In this document: in pieces, positions 22,148-32,089 of the stretch
Layout of the letters: every line of letters starts with the position of its first letter
Position numbering within the stretch: position 1 is the first letter of the stretch
Origin: Bathynomus jamesi
Lineage: Eukaryota > Arthropoda > Malacostraca > Isopoda > Cirolanidae
Assembly: GCA_023014485.1 (NCBI GenBank)
Contig: JAJOZX010009050.1
Span: forward strand, 62,001 to 126,000
Length of the DNA stretch: 64,000 nt
Reading direction: 5' to 3'
Notes under the pieces: generated by a model
Told to the model about the DNA's origin: nothing
Database searches by the model: none
The model's input: only the letters and a program-made list of their open reading frames with translations
Translations under genes and position numbers: made by a program

Positions 22148-23065
22148 ATGACAAATTTAGTAATCTTGATTTTCACCCTGACAATTATCTTGGTGAACAA
22201 TTTTACTCGTGGAGACATAAAGGAATCTTTGATGACATTTCAAAATCTCCTCGATGAGATTGGATTCTCTCCAACGTGCGTGTCTCAAACTCTGGCGCTC
22301 TGTGAGAATTCCAAAAGTGAATCCTTGTTGCTACGTTTGAAAACTCCGTCGCAGTTAATGCAAAATTCGACCAACAACTTAAATGAAGTTGATAAACGTC
22401 CTCGTAACTGTGCGGATCATTTTAACCTCGGTGACGAAGAGTCCGGGGTTCGAACAGTGTACCCTTTCAGTTGTTGCGAAAACAAAGCTATTTCCGTATT
22501 TTGTGATCAGACAACTGACGGAGGTGGATGGACCGTGATTCAACGTCGCGATGCTCTTCCACAGAGAGAAAACTTCATGAGGAATTGGGTTGAGTACCAA
22601 CTTGGTTTCGGCATCCTGACGGGAGAATTTTGGCTCGGCCTCAACACTATTCACGCTCTCGTTAGTGATGATTTGATGGAACTGAGGGTGGATCTTGAGG
22701 ACTTCGAGGGGGAAAAGCGTTGGGCAAAGTACGAATACTTTTACATCGGAGACGCCACTAAAAAATATCGCTTAGATTTAGGAGAATATAGTGGAAACGC
22801 CGGGAACTCTTTCGTTTATCATAACGGTCAAATGTTTTCAACGAAAGATCAAGACAATGATGTATGGTCAGGTAATTGTGCAGTGATTTTCCGCGGTGGA
22901 TGGTGGTATGAATCATGCCGTGACTGCAACTTAAATAGTTATCAGTATGAAGGAAATCACACTTCGCGCGGTGATGGCATCAATTGGAACGGATTTCGTG
23001 GAGATAAGTACTCCTTGAAGAAAACGTTTCTGAGCCTCAGACCGAAATTTCAAAACTCAAATTAG
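22148..23065 (+). CDS. Secreted fibrinogen-related lectin, intact, single exon
   Basis: 305 residues with no intron. Residues 1-22 are a signal peptide (MTNLVILIFTLTIILVNNFT). Residues 36-56 carry the module shared by all copies (DEIGFSPTCVSQTLALCENS). Residues 86-301 are a full FReD of the ficolin/tachylectin-5 type: NCADHFNLGD, YPFSCCEN, FCDQTTDGGGWTVIQRR, GEFWLGLNTIHALVS, DLEDFEGEKRWAKY, YSGNAGNS, calcium-site motif TKDQDND (232-238), WWYESC. Likely role: calcium-dependent sugar-binding recognition protein in haemolymph, by family knowledge. Oddities: the ligand-pocket Cys-His of the family is Cys257-Arg258, followed by an extra Cys260, and Cys109-Cys110 are doubled where subfamily 1 has one Cys. 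NST (73-75) and NHT (270-272) are possible glycosylation sites. TATA upstream and AATAAA at 23123-23128 support expression. Sugar specificity cannot be read from sequence. Confidence 0.93.
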   Translation: MTNLVILIFTLTIILVNNFTRGDIKESLMTFQNLLDEIGFSPTCVSQTLALCENSKSESLLLRLKTPSQLMQNSTNNLNEVDKRPRNCADHFNLGDEESGVRTVYPFSCCENKAISVFCDQTTDGGGWTVIQRRDALPQRENFMRNWVEYQLGFGILTGEFWLGLNTIHALVSDDLMELRVDLEDFEGEKRWAKYEYFYIGDATKKYRLDLGEYSGNAGNSFVYHNGQMFSTKDQDNDVWSGNCAVIFRGGWWYESCRDCNLNSYQYEGNHTSRGDGINWNGFRGDKYSLKKTFLSLRPKFQNSN

Positions 23066-23122
23066 GATAAATTATAGATGGCATTTAAAGCATTTCTTCT
23101 TTGTATTTTGTGAAAAGAGTCA

Positions 23123-23128
23123 AATAAA
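23123..23128 (+). terminator. Polyadenylation signal AATAAA
   Basis: 58 bp after the stop codon of the intact FReD gene. Confidence 0.6.
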
Positions 23129-23149
23129 GAATTTTATTGATTTGCACTT

Positions 23150-23181
<32 letters not shown>

Positions 23182-23193
23182 TAATAATAATAA

Positions 23194-23259
23194 TTTCGTA
23201 GGACATATTACTCGTTAAAGAAAACTTGTTTGAGGTTTAGGACCGAAATTCCCCAATAA
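23194..23259 (+). pseudogene. Relic of a second FReD C-terminus
   Basis: Reads FRRTYYSLKKTCLRFRTEIP and ends in a stop, matching the last 20 residues of the FReD upstream (FRGDKYSLKKTFLSLRPKF). It lies about 130 bp behind that gene, after a (TAA)n run, and is duplicated at 40685-40750. Confidence 0.75.
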
Positions 23260-23479
23260 AATTAAAACGTATTTAGAAATACTGTGAAATATGACTGGTC
23301 TTTACGAACTATTTTCCGATAATTTAAGTGCATTTTTGAAGTTGTATTGTTGTTGTTTTTTGAAGGTGCAATAATACGCACTCTCTCAATGTTTTCCATT
23401 AAAAATTTAAAGAAATGTTTTAAATCACATAAAACTTTACTGACAACGCATTATTTGCAATTTTGAAACTCTGAAATTT

Positions 23480-23482
23480 GAA

Positions 23483-23551
<69 letters not shown>

Positions 23552-23553
23552 TA
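23480..23553. repeat. (TA)n microsatellite
   Basis: TA run ending in CACACA. The stretch 23554-24490 after it holds no gene; 23826-24130 is a degenerate TCGATTTCAGTTT-type repeat following CAGGGATGGGAAATG, like a hAT terminal region. Confidence 0.6.
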
Positions 23554-24499
23554 CTAATAATAATACTTAACATTGTTTATGAGCTTCACTTCGCATGTTT
23601 TAGGGAAAAGTGGCTTGTGTTTATATTATAATTGTTTCAGTGTAATATTTTAATGTAAAAATTGTCATAAACACCAATAATAAATTTCTTGTGAAACTTA
23701 ATATTTTTAATTCTTTCTCCAGAGTTGTATTAAAAATAAAATAAGAAAAAACCTGACAGAGTCTTATTATATTTTCTAATATTTTTTTGTACAACTTAGA
23801 TATTTGATATGACATTATTAATCAGGGATGGGAAATGATAAATTTTTAAGTCCATTTTTCGATTTCAGTTTAAGTTTGCAAAAATATCGATTTCAGTTTC
23901 GATTTAAGTTTTTAAGTTTTTTCGATTTGAGTTTATTTTTCGATTCGATTCAATTTAAATTTCGATTCCAGTTTTTTTTTTTAAGATTTCTTTTAGAATT
24001 TCTTTGTACTATTTATATTATTTTTTGGGGGGTGTACCCTATTGACAAATTCAGATTTAATTTTATATTTGTATTTGCATTCGATTTCTGTTTTTCAAAG
24101 AGAGAATTTGCTTTAGTAACTATCTTTACTTTTGTATGATTAACCACGTAAGCATCTATAGCCAACTGAATCAGCACGAAACACTAATCTTTTTTTAATT
24201 TATTCGCTTCATTTCTTTCACATAAAGTTTTATTTAACAAAAACTTTCAATTCGAAATGTTTTATTAATTCTTACACTTTTTAAATTTTAAAGTACACGA
24301 CATGTATAAAATATATAATAATAAATATAGATCAGTAAGATTCCAAAGGATTAACATTTGGGTTGAAGTTTGGTCATTCCCACGGATTATCTCATTCACT
24401 TACGTAGATATAAATAGTAGAGCTATTATCGAACTGAAAAATTTAATGGTCAGAAAAAACTGAAGGCGTCCTTACCGAGTGATTAAACTTAGGTGAACG

Positions 24500-24661
24500 A
24501 AAGGAGCACAGTCATTATTGAAAAGTATTTTGATATGGGATAAATCTCAGACAATCCAACTGTCCAAGCTATTCTTCAGTCCTGCTTTACGTCTATAGAA
24601 GATAGATACTATACCTTTGTTTTATGGGATCTCTCTCCTATCATTAAACATTATCATTGTC

Positions 24662-24700
<39 letters not shown>

Positions 24701-24925
24701 TGGTATTTTTGTTTCTATTTTTTGCTTTTTTTTGTCTTATTTGTGAGTAATTTTTCTTATTACTCTTTTCAGTTCGTGTCTTAGTTTTAGTTCTGTTTTA
24801 GTCCTAATTTTTAGTTTTTTTAAATTTAGTATTGTTTAATTTATCTTATCGTTTATTACCTTCAACAATATTGTACTATTTTAGGGCATTTATATCGTGC
24901 CAATAAAGCTTATCATTATCGTAAA
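24500..24925 (+). mobile_element. LINE 3' end
   Basis: Broken coding tail (SYSSVLLYV, LCFMGS) then a 3' UTR ending GCCAATAAAGCTTATCATTA. It is the inverted counterpart of 41400-42080. (TA)n interrupts it at 24664-24696. Confidence 0.6.
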
Positions 24926-25170
24926 ATACTTACATTAAATGGTTTAATATTTAATGTTAAATTATCATTAAATTTACCTTTAAAATATTTGGGTTAAAAT
25001 CGCTATAAAACCGCTATCCCACGTAGGGAGACCAAGAGAAGAACGTTTATCTTATTTTAGCAGTTCAAGCCATGTTGCCTCTTTCAGTAGAGACATTTAA
25101 CGAATGAACCAACCAACCACTGTTTGTACATACTGAGGGAATCCTAACCTAATACGGCCTTCGAAGCCTA

Positions 25171-25467
25171 CAGCTATGGTGGAAAGTTTTGCATCACCTT
25201 GGAATTATTTGGATTAAGACAAATATTAACAAAAATTATCCATAAACATCAATGAAGTATGTTGAATACTGATTCGTATATTCGATTTAGTATGTCACAC
25301 TTTTTCATTTTCGGCAGTTTTTCGATAAGTAAATTTATTCTAAAAAGTGACATCAAACTCAATACATCAACGACACATCATTATTCAGAAGAATCCCACA
25401 AGTTTTATTTGACTTTATGAGCCAAACTTAAAAAGTTCCTGCAATACTAAACATTTGGTCATAGCTG
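25171..25467. mobile_element. Tc1-type MITE (297 bp)
   Basis: TA on both sides; ends CAGCTATGGTGGAAAGTTTT and (from the right) CAGCTATGACCAAATGTTTA. It is present in both copies of the duplicated segment (also 34921-35217), so it predates the duplication. Confidence 0.75.
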
Positions 25468-25654
25468 TATATATAGTTGTTGTTTTTTTGCAGGAAGGAG
25501 GAACCAACGGCGAATACTGTCGTAATTAGTTTTTCTGATACTTTATTTTTTCAGTCTACTGGGAAAATACAACAAAATGTCTTGTGTATTTAATTTAATC
25601 TCTGACAGTGACGTGAGTCAAGGCGATACCTTGTACGCTTGTAGATATTATTGT

Positions 25655-25745
25655 ATCGGCCTCTCTTCACACGGTTACGGTGGCGGTTCCACCTCAACGC
25701 CTGGCCTGGTGGAACTACAAATTCCGCCAATTTCCATTTTTTGGG
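25655..25745 (-). mobile_element. Short LINE 3' scrap
   Basis: CTCTTCACACGG to GGCCTGGTGGA resembles the 3' tail of the LINE fragment at 27610-28470. It is followed by (CA)n(TA)n to 25848. Confidence 0.5.
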
Positions 25746-25784
25746 GATGTATATGTACTGTACACACACACACACACACACACA

Positions 25785-25849
<65 letters not shown>

Positions 25850-25851
<2 letters not shown>

Positions 25852-26592
25852 AAGAAACCACAAAGCAATACGTGATCTTAAGGAAACACGAAGTCCGAGC
25901 GCTTTCTTGATGTATTCACGAACCTTTTTTTCTACTTTGTTCCTAAGATGCTTACGAATTTGTAGCCCAGAGTTCATCGATGATGAAATTAGTAAAATAT
26001 ATAAAACTGCGTTTGATTTAAAAGATCCAAAGACCTGCATAGATAAATCTTTAAGAATGGCACAGAAAACCTTCTACGAAGTAAAAGACAAGATTCCTTA
26101 TACCACAAAAAAGGTCTTAGCATTACCATTTCAAGAAAATTTCCTTGATCTGCCGAAATTGCTGAGGACTTTTAACGTAAATATCGCGTTCAGAAATTTA
26201 GATGTAATTAAGAATTCATTGATTAAAAACTCCCTTTTAAGTGAACAGGGTTGTGTACATAAAATTCCATGCACAATATGTAATAAATTTTACATTGGTC
26301 AAACTGGCAAGACATTACAATTACATATTAAGCAGCATAAATACAGTATAAGAACCGGCCAGAATCTAACGCCATTTTCATTCACGTAAGAGATACTAAT
26401 CATCCCATTGACTGGAAAAATGCCTCCAAATTAAGTTTTAGTAAATCTATTGTTAGTAGAAATATAATTGAATCGAGTGTGATCAAGAATAATGTTGATT
26501 TTGTTCTTAATATTAGCCCTGGGCTTTACAAATTAGACTCATACATTGTCAGAAAGGTTGTAGAATATTCTGACCGCATTCTTGCCACTTAA
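25850..26592 (+). mobile_element. Penelope-like element fragment with GIY-YIG endonuclease, copy A
   Basis: 5'-truncated C-terminal part of a Penelope-like retroelement polyprotein. RICSPEFIDDEISKIYKTAF and the basic linker lead to CVHKIPCTICNKFYIGQTGK, the Cys-rich GIY-YIG endonuclease core (FYIGQTGKT with LHIKQHKYSIRTG). One missing base near 26370 shifts the frame; the domain then finishes VRDTNHPIDWKNASKLSFSK, NISPGLYKLDSYIVRKVVEY and stops at 26590-26592. No reverse transcriptase remains. The downstream 3' region contains two tandem, diverged copies of about 290 bp (from CTTGCCACTTAATTG at 26581 and 26873). Confidence 0.85.
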
Positions 26593-27204
26593 TTGTTTGT
26601 TTTAATTAAATAAATATTATTTTAATATTTCTTATCATTTTTATGTGTACATTTTAATTGTATTATTTCTTTTATAGTTTTTATGTACTCGATATTTTAG
26701 TAGACTTTAGAGCAAGTTATCTATTGGGGAAGTTTTAGATTGTTTTTAGATTGAGTTGCCTATTGGGGGATTTTTCGCTTCCCCAATAGATAACGGAATA
26801 TTCTGGAAATAGCACGTGCTGATCATTACGCCAATGCGCCATGTCCTTTGTTTCCTTAGACTACTGCATTCTTGCCACTTAATTGCCTGTTTTAATTAAA
26901 TAAATACTATTTCTAATAACTGTTATCATTTTAGGCGTACATGTTAATTGTATAATTTCTTTTATATAGTTTATATTATGTATTCGATAATTTAGTAGCC
27001 TTTAGATTAATTTATCTATTGGGGAAGTTTCAGATTGTTTTTATTGTTTTCAGATTGAGTTGCCTATTGGGAAATTTTTACGCTTGTGTATTTAACTAAT
27101 TTTTTTGGTAAATTCTGTCTATTTCTCTTTTGTCCCGGAAGATGTGAATATATCACGAAAGCGTTCGAACTTCGTGTTTCCTTTTCCTTTTCCCTGTGGT
27201 TCTT

Positions 27205-27229
<25 letters not shown>

Positions 27230-27239
<10 letters not shown>

Positions 27240-27560
27240 AATAAAACCACGAAGGAAAGGAAACACAAAATGGTGCTCAAGCGCTTTCGTCTAATGACAT
27301 CCTCAGGAACACTGAAGTACATACAAGGGTTACAGCCTATATATAGATTACAGAAAAAAAAAATACACACTTATATATATATATATATATATGAAAAATT
27401 ATTTCACGAAAGTGACACGTGAAAAATATTTATGATGAATAAAACCACGAAGGGAAAAGAAACACAAAGGGGTGCTCAAGCGCTTCGTGTTCCTGAGGAT
27501 GTCATTAGACGAAAGCGCTTGAGCACCCCTTTGTGTTTCTTTTCCCTTCGTGGTTTTATT

Positions 27561-27570
<10 letters not shown>
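27230..27570. repeat. Penelope-type terminal sequences, palindromic pair
   Basis: GATGAATAAAACCACGAAGG with GTGCTCAAGCGCTT, then its inverse ending GGTTTTATTCATCAT; 27432-27566 is a nearly perfect palindrome. The same terminus occurs at 33700-33850 and as a palindrome at 41000-41165. It is always next to (TA)n. Confidence 0.65.
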
Positions 27571-27599
<29 letters not shown>

Positions 27600-27609
27600 A
27601 TGAACCTTA

Positions 27610-28470
27610 TGTTGTTTCGTGTGTTGGTCTCTCTTCACACGGAGGTCAAGCTGGTGGCCCCGCCTCTAGGTCTGGCCTGGTGGAGGAGCGAGTTACTTTC
27701 TTGCGCTCTCCACCGTACATAGCCAGGCACGCCCGGTTCATCTGGTACTGTCCTGAGCCAGGCATCCAGTCTTTTCTTGAAGACTTCAACTTTGACCCCC
27801 CGTTACGTTTCTGAGGTCCTTAGGAAGCTGGTTGAAAAGTCTTGGCCCCCTGACAACCAAGCTATTTTCCTTCAGGGTTGAGGAGGTCCCTTGTCGTGCT
27901 TTTAATTTGGGAACACTACACATTCTGCCTTTCCTATTTTCCAGTGTTGTTTGAATGGTAATTGGGTTTAGTTTTAGGTTTGGTACCAGTTTTTCGATCA
28001 TTTTCCATATGTAGATTATGATGTACCTCTCTCTTCTTCTTTCCAGTGAGTACAGATTTAGTTTACGTAGTCTTTCCCAGTAGTTGAGTTCTTTGCAGCC
28101 ATCAATCTTGGCTGTGAAATGCCTTTGCGTTTCTTCTAGTTTATTAGTTTCTTCCTTTTTATATGGGGACGTCAAAACTGAGCAGTATTCAAGTTTTGGT
28201 ATAATCAGTGTTTTTAGCAGGGGAATCATTACTGTCCTGTCCCTTCTCTTGAACGTTCTTAGAACCTGTCCGGCGACTCTTTTTGCTTTATTTATCGCTA
28301 TCTGATTTTGTGTTTCGAATTTCGCATCATCTGTCATTATTATCCCGAGATCAATCGCTTTCATGCTTCTCTGAATTTCCTGTCTATCTGGAGCATAATA
28401 TGCAGTCTGTTTAAGTTCTTCTTTTCTACCATATCTCAAGAGCTGAAATTTCTCGGCGTTGAATGACATA
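27610..28470 (-). mobile_element. LINE RT C-terminal fragment
   Basis: A long open minus frame with post-RT features: KAIDLGIIMTDDAKFETQNQ, IAINKAKRVAGQVLRTFKRR, LLKTLIIPKLEYCSVLTSPY, GPRLFNQLPKDLRNVTGGQS, then in another frame VEVFKKRLDAWLRTVPDEPG. The RT catalytic motif is missing. Typical of CR1-like LINE tails. Confidence 0.8.
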
Positions 28471-28484
28471 TATATGACACACAT

Positions 28485-28985
28485 ATATACCTATATATAT
28501 ATAATAATGTTATAATGTTATAATGTTTCAGACCAACAAAGACCCTAGGATCCACTCATGGCTGGTCTACCTAACTGTGTTCGTAATCGTGTATTGTGTA
28601 TGTCCTCCGTGGTGGCGGAGGGGACCTACAATTTTACGTGGGTTCCGAACCACAAGAAGATAAGAAATTTATGTAAAAACCGCCGGTAAATTGGCAACGA
28701 CCAATTTTTACGAAACTAAATAATTATCAATTTAAAACCAATTAATTATCGATTTAAAACTAAAGATAGAATCTCTGGATCCAGAGGATCTAGTCATAAT
28801 AGACTACTATCCACAAATATGTTACACTCTATATCTATTTATAACGGACATGCAAATATATCAGATCCAAAGAATCCAGTGAATTTCATTACGGTATCCA
28901 TCAAGTCACGGTCCATATCGATTGCGGACCAAGTCAAAATTTACAATCATATACATTACAATATATACACTTACGAGAAAAAGTG
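28485..28985. other. Unassigned AT-rich interval
   Basis: No gene recognised. Repeated TATAATGT near 28505-28525. It may belong to the 3' end of the CR1 element on the minus strand. Confidence 0.35.
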
Positions 28986-29258
28986 TAGGTGTGGCTGTAA
29001 AGACTGTACAGTAATGTAGAAATGTGTGTGCACCCATTTTGGGTTTCCCATTTAAAGGTGTTTGTGGGGCAAGTGAAGATCATGAGATTTTCAATACCTC
29101 ACAGTACTATGGGGGGCACCGCTCGGCAGAGGAATCTCTTTAAATGGGGTGTGTAAGGACAGAGAGTATCCCCTAACCCAAGACGCTGCCTCCCTATATC
29201 CCACAACACTTGTGTTGAGCTGTGGGATCTATCCCCAGAAAGCCTTAATTTTACTACC

Positions 29259-31086
29259 TTAAACTATACCCTTTCTATCAACATATGCGTCTAATCGATT
29301 TTTAAACATGTTTATAGACGTGCTACTAATTACTTCTACCGGCAAACTATTCCAGCTATTTACTATTCTATGCGTAAAAACGTTTTTCGCAACTGCTGTC
29401 TCGAACCTTCTACTTGTCAACTTACACCCGTTATTTCTAGTCCTATTATATTGAGATATTTCGAAAAAGCTATCTCTATCTACGTTATCGAACCCATTCA
29501 TAATTTTGAAAACCTGGATTAGATCACCATTCAGCCTCCTAGTCTTGAGTGTTGTCAATTTTAACTCCTTAAGCCTATCCTCGTACGACTTTGACCTAAG
29601 CGACGGAATCATCTTAGTTGCTCGTCTTTGAACTCTTTCGTTTTGTCTATATCTTTGCGCATATGCGGATTCCAAAATTGGACCGCGTACTCCAAATGGG
29701 GTCTAACTAATGATTTATAAAGTGGAACTATAATATCGCGCGATTTGTACTCAAAATTTCGAGCTATAAAACCTAACACTTTGTTCGCCTTATTGACCGC
29801 TGCTGTACTTTGTTTCGCTACTTTTAAATCACCCGTGACTATAACTCCTAAATCTTTTTCCTGCTCTACGCTTGTTATCTTTCCCTGACATACTATACGC
29901 AAAATTACCGTACGCGAGAACCTATATGCAAAATTTTGCAACTTATCAACGTTAATTCTCATTTGCCATGTGACTGACCAATCAACGATTTTATTCAGAT
30001 CTTCCTGAATTTTACCTCTATCTTCGTCATTAATCGCCCTACCACCCAGCTTCGTGTCATCCGCAAACTTTGAAACTGTACTGACTAGGCCGCATCTAAA
30101 TCGTTAATATATATAAGAAAAAGCAAGGGGCCCAATACAGAACCCTGAGGAACGCCACTCGCTACATTAGCCCAACACGACTCCGCTCTATCAACGACCA
30201 CCTCTGTTTCCTGCCTCGCAACCACTCTTCTAGCCAATTTATTACTACACCCCTGATTCCATGAGCCTTAGTTTTTTTCAATGAGTCTTTTGTGCGGCAT
30301 GGTGTCAAACGCTTTTTGAAAATCTAAGTACACTACATCAACCGCCCGATGTCGTAAAACGTCAACACGCTTTGGAAAAATTCTAAAAGATTAGTTAAGC
30401 AAGATTTGTTTTCGCCTAAATCCGTGCTGCGTATTTCTAACTAGCTTATGGAATTCTAAGTGTTCGACTATACGATCCCTAATTATTGATTCCAGTAGCT
30501 TACCTACAACAGACGTTAAACTGATTTGGTCTATAATTTCCCGCCGCACCTTTATCGCCTTTCTTAAAGATAGGTGTTACGTTTGCTAACTTGAAATTAT
30601 CTGGTACGCACCCCTCAGAAATAGACGCATTAAAATTTTTGTTAGCGGCACAACAATGCTATCTTTTAATTCTTTTAGATGTATGGATATATGGAATCCG
30701 GCCCCGGTGATTTACGCGTTTTCATTTTATCAATATAGCGCGTTACCTCCCCTTCACTAACCACTATATTATCCAAAATATTACCATTATCAAACGGTAT
30801 TATGTCCGTGACCGTAGGGATATTTTTACATCTTCTATAGTAAAAATGACGTAAAAAATTCGTTTAGCAAGGTAGCCATTTCCTTGTTTTCAGAAACTAG
30901 ATCTCCGTTTAGATTTTTCAAAGGCCCCAAGACGCTATTTACTGGATTTCTATTATTGACGTATTGAAAAAATCGCTTGTGGTTTTCTTTACCGTCACGA
31001 GCTATGGAGACTTCAAATTCGCGCTTGGACTTTTTTATTACACTTTTCGCTTCACGCCTTAGAGATATGTAGTTTTTCGTAACCAC
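29259..31086 (-). pseudogene. CR1 ORF2 reverse transcriptase, frameshifted
   Basis: Continues from the endonuclease after a frameshift at about 31060-31086: SLRREAKSVIKKSKREFEVS linker, then (in pieces) the RT palm with [20 protein letters not shown] near 30100-30155 and the catalytic FADDTKLGGRAINDED near 30040-30085, then VDWSVTWQMRINVDK, ILRIVCQGKITSVEQEKDLG, VNKANKVLGFIARNF, PLYKSLVRPHLEYAVQFWNP, ending VEVISSTSINMFKNRLDAYV and stop at 29259. Several single-base breaks and an in-frame stop behind INDLDAA make it non-functional as written. Confidence 0.85.
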
Positions 31087-32039
31087 AAATTGTCTTTATC
31101 GCACTTATGTAGCCTATAAGCCCTATCTCTACTCTTTATAATGTCTCCTACTCTAGAAGTAAACCACAAGGGCTTGTTGTTTACTTTCGCACGCTTAATT
31201 TTGTACGGTACACATTCCTCATTTATAGTCCTAAATACTGTTTCGAACGATTCCCACATTAGTTTTGCGTTGGAGTTCCCCATCACGTTTTCCCAATTGA
31301 CGTGTGACAATTTATTTCGAAATTTACTAAAGTCTGCGTGCTGGAAGTTAGGAATTTTCGTCGAGTTAGCTGGTTTCGAGTGACTTACTGAGAGGACAAA
31401 CTCTACCATATTGTGATCGCTATTGCCCAACGGTTCTATTATTTGAAGATCAGTAATTACCCTATCATCCGTAGTTATTACTAAATCTAAAATACTGTCC
31501 AACCTCGTAGGTTCCCCAACCTTTTGAATAAGAAAGCTATCCTCGAGAAAATTAACTAAACGATTGCCTTCCGCGTCTCCCTGCATTGTACCGTAATTTA
31601 CGTTAGCGCAATTAAAGTCACCCATAACTAAAGCCTGCTCACTACCGATTATTCGCTTTAGTTGACGATATAACGCTTCGTCCGTATCAGCTGTTTGATT
31701 AGGGGGCCTATATATAACCGCAACAACAAGTTTGAAATCGTTCAATTTAAGTTCTGCTATAGTCGAATCTATCGGTTCTGGAATTGTTTGCTTTACTTCT
31801 ATAACGTTCGCTATATTATCTTTGATATACAACATAACACCGCCTCCTCGCCTACCTATTCTGTTTCTAACAAAAAGTCTATAACCTTTAATTTGATACT
31901 CCCGTACAAAGTCACGAGTTTCAGTGCTAAGCCACGATTCATTTATCGCAATTATATCATAGTCTTTACAAGCAATTAAAGAAAAAAATTCGTTTATTTT
32001 ATTTCGTAGGCTACGAGCATTTAAGGATAGAACCTTCAA
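31059..32039 (-). CDS. CR1 ORF2 endonuclease domain
   Basis: 326 codons open. It makes the first-strand nick for target-primed reverse transcription. Exonuclease-endonuclease-phosphatase fold motifs in order: KVLSLNARSLRNKINEF (start), IAINESWLS, GGGVMLYIKDN, VVAVIYRPPNQT, ALVMGDFNCANVNYG (metal and catalytic loop), LDLVITTDD, GNSDHNMVEFVL (catalytic Asp-His). It ends by frameshift just before the RT linker. The start was taken at the Met 50 bp behind ORF1, which fits CR1 organisation. Confidence 0.85.
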   Translation of the reverse strand: MKVLSLNARSLRNKINEFFSLIACKDYDIIAINESWLSTETRDFVREYQIKGYRLFVRNRIGRRGGGVMLYIKDNIANVIEVKQTIPEPIDSTIAELKLNDFKLVVAVIYRPPNQTADTDEALYRQLKRIIGSEQALVMGDFNCANVNYGTMQGDAEGNRLVNFLEDSFLIQKVGEPTRLDSILDLVITTDDRVITDLQIIEPLGNSDHNMVEFVLSVSHSKPANSTKIPNFQHADFSKFRNKLSHVNWENVMGNSNAKLMWESFETVFRTINEECVPYKIKRAKVNNKPLWFTSRVGDIIKSRDRAYRLHKCDKDNLWLRKTTYL

Positions 32040-32089
32040 ATTGTTTGTAATTGCGACACCTTCGCGAGCGCAGGAGAAATTTGTGGAAA

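Larger units (their letters stand above)
25038..27210. repeat. 2.2-kb duplicated segment, copy A
   Basis: Nearly identical to 34788-36946, differing mainly by single-base indels and microsatellite length. It carries a MITE, a LINE 3' scrap and a Penelope-like fragment. Both copies end in (TA)n after CTGTGGTTCTTTGC. Confidence 0.9.

Noticed and set aside
25577..26389. A long plus-strand frame read as one protein from MSCVFNLISD
   Set aside because: It runs through a LINE scrap in antisense and a (CA)n(TA)n microsatellite (HTHTHT, YIYIYI) before reaching the Penelope part; only the last is real coding sequence.
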